DNA of 64,000 nucleotides, taken from the NCBI RefSeq assembly GCF_026343125.1, contig NZ_JAPEMB010000001.1, forward strand, positions 2,914,001 through 2,978,000, in the 5' to 3' direction. Below are positions 63,134-64,000 of this stretch, one piece after another (positions within the stretch are counted from its first letter, which is position 1; every line of letters begins with the position of its first letter). The stretch is from Streptomyces sp. NBC_00094. Its GTDB lineage: Bacteria; Actinomycetota; Actinomycetes; Streptomycetales; Streptomycetaceae. The translations under genes and the position numbers were made by a program. The notes below the pieces were generated by a model, which worked only from the letters and a program-made list of their open reading frames with translations, had not been told where the DNA came from and ran no database searches.

Positions 63134-64000
63134 GGGATCTCCACTCGGAGGAGGGTCGGCCCGCCCGGCGGGCTCATGATCGTCAGTGTGCCATCGAGGA
63201 CGGCGATCCTGTCGGCGAGTCCGGTGAGCCCGCTGCCCCGGGACGGGTCTGCGGCGCCCCGCCCGTCGTCCTCGACGTCGATCCGCAGGACGCCGTCCTC
63301 GTACCGGGCGGTGAGCCTCGCCCGGTCGGCACCGCTGTGCTTGCCGACGTTGGCGAGGGCCTCGCAGCCGGCGAAGTAGCCGGCGCTCTCGACGGAGGCG
63401 GGCAGCCGGGGCAGCTCGACGTCGGTGTCGACGGGGACGGCCGAGCGGTCGGCGGCGTCGGTGAGGGCCGCACCGAGGCCGTAGTCGGCCAGGACCTGCG
63501 GGTGGATGCCGTGGATCAGCTCCCGCAGCTCCGTCAGGACCTGGCCGGCCTCCGCGTGGGCCTTGGCGAGCTGGTCGGCGAGCGGTCCCGGCGGGGCGTC
63601 GAGCCGGGCGAGGCCGAGGGTCATGGTGAGGGCGACGAGCCGCTGCTGGGCCCCGTCGTGGAGGTCGCGCTCGATGCGCCGCCGCTCGGCCTCGAAGGCG
63701 TCGACGAGCCGGGCGCGGGAGGCGATGACCTCACCGATCGCGCCGTCCCGCGCCTCGGCGTCGCGCGGGGCGAGCAGGGCCCGGGCGAGGGCCGCGCGGG
63801 CACCGGCGACGGCGGCGAGCGGGTAGGCGAGGGCGACGAGGAGGAGGGCGCCGAGGAGGGCGGCGGCGAAGGCCTCGGGATAGGAGGTGACCAGGTACGC
63901 CTTGACGACCTTGGCCTCGTGGCCGTCCACCGCCAGCTGGAGCGGGGCGCCGAGGAGGGCCAGGGGCAGGCCGAGGCCGACGGCGAGCGCGACGAGGTCG
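63064..64000 (-). CDS. NarL-type sensor histidine kinase, partial
   Basis: The C-terminal 312 codons of a HisKA_3 kinase; the N-terminus lies beyond the right edge. Visible are two hydrophobic segments (LALAVGLGLPLALLGAPL and AAALLGALLLVALAYPLAAVA), the dimerization/phosphoacceptor box RRIERDLHDGAQQRLVAL, and an HATPase domain with GCEALANVGKHSGA, DVEDDGRG and GSGLTGLADRIAVLDG. It phosphorylates the overlapping NarL-type regulator. The signal is unknown. Confidence 0.9.
   Translation of the reverse strand, partial: DLVALAVGLGLPLALLGAPLQLAVDGHEAKVVKAYLVTSYPEAFAAALLGALLLVALAYPLAAVAGARAALARALLAPRDAEARDGAIGEVIASRARLVDAFEAERRRIERDLHDGAQQRLVALTMTLGLARLDAPPGPLADQLAKAHAEAGQVLTELRELIHGIHPQVLADYGLGAALTDAADRSAVPVDTDVELPRLPASVESAGYFAGCEALANVGKHSGADRARLTARYEDGVLRIDVEDDGRGAADPSRGSGLTGLADRIAVLDGTLTIMSPPGGPTLLRVEIPCRSIPEGSASSSPRTASSSARD

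Overview
The window is high-GC actinobacterial DNA and almost certainly a Streptomyces chromosome. It has adpA with an in-frame TTA codon, a complete desferrioxamine operon with iron boxes, an XRE/DUF397 pair, a cdgA-type GGDEF-EAL gene with a BldD-like box, a CebR-type palindrome and DasR-like sites at chitin-degradation genes. The order leucine catabolism - des cluster - hexosaminidase - glmS - adpA - orn - tRNA-His matches the conserved core of Streptomyces chromosomes. I see no integrase, transposase, prophage or CRISPR array.

Layout. 0-1.1 kb: end of a secreted-protein gene and a phosphatase-family gene. 1.2-7.5 kb: TetR regulator divergent from a four-gene leucine/isovalerate operon (methylcrotonyl-CoA carboxylase beta and alpha, HMG-CoA lyase, acyl-CoA dehydrogenase), with two operator-like palindromes between them. 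7.6-14.9 kb: iron-box-controlled siderophore uptake genes, then desABCD. 14.9-16.5 kb: a broken alcohol dehydrogenase, a SnoaL-like gene and a divergent TetR with its own paired palindromes. 16.7-18.3 kb: small conserved gene plus XRE/DUF397 module. 18.4-22.3 kb: GH20 hexosaminidase, a small gene and glmS. 22.6-27.2 kb: GPR1/FUN34/YaaH-type membrane protein, universal stress protein, small membrane protein, adpA, orn and tRNA-His. 27.3-34.9 kb: GH10 xylanase and GH74 xyloglucanase (both with CBM2), then a CebEFG-like sugar ABC transporter without its ATPase. 35.0-40.1 kb: two AspT-type exchangers and aspartate 4-decarboxylase. 40.2-41.8 kb: CBM2-GH18 chitinase. 42.0-47.8 kb: two-component system, an anchored exported protein, a spermidine-synthase-like protein and an XRE/TPR regulator with a small upstream gene. 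47.8-54 kb: histidine phosphatase, a nuclease / unknown / SF1-helicase gene set, two further small genes and tRNA-Lys. 54-62.4 kb: M6 metalloprotease, CdgA, GH18 chitinase, LLM oxidoreductase, IclR regulator and a second, identical tRNA-Lys. 62.5 kb to the end: NarL/LuxR response regulator and its histidine kinase, which runs off the window.

How the parts fit. Several genes make one polymer-degradation and amino-sugar theme: two GH18 chitinases, GH20 hexosaminidase and GlmS, with DasR-like sites at two of them. Plant-polymer enzymes sit under a CebR-type operator beside a cello-oligosaccharide-type transporter. Development is represented by AdpA, CdgA, Orn and TTA codons in three genes. The least understood piece is the RecB/Cas4-like nuclease, unknown protein and compact SF1 helicase operon at 48.5-52.7 kb. 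The most striking metabolic piece is an aspartate decarboxylation and exchange module with two paralogous exchangers in a presumably aerobic organism.
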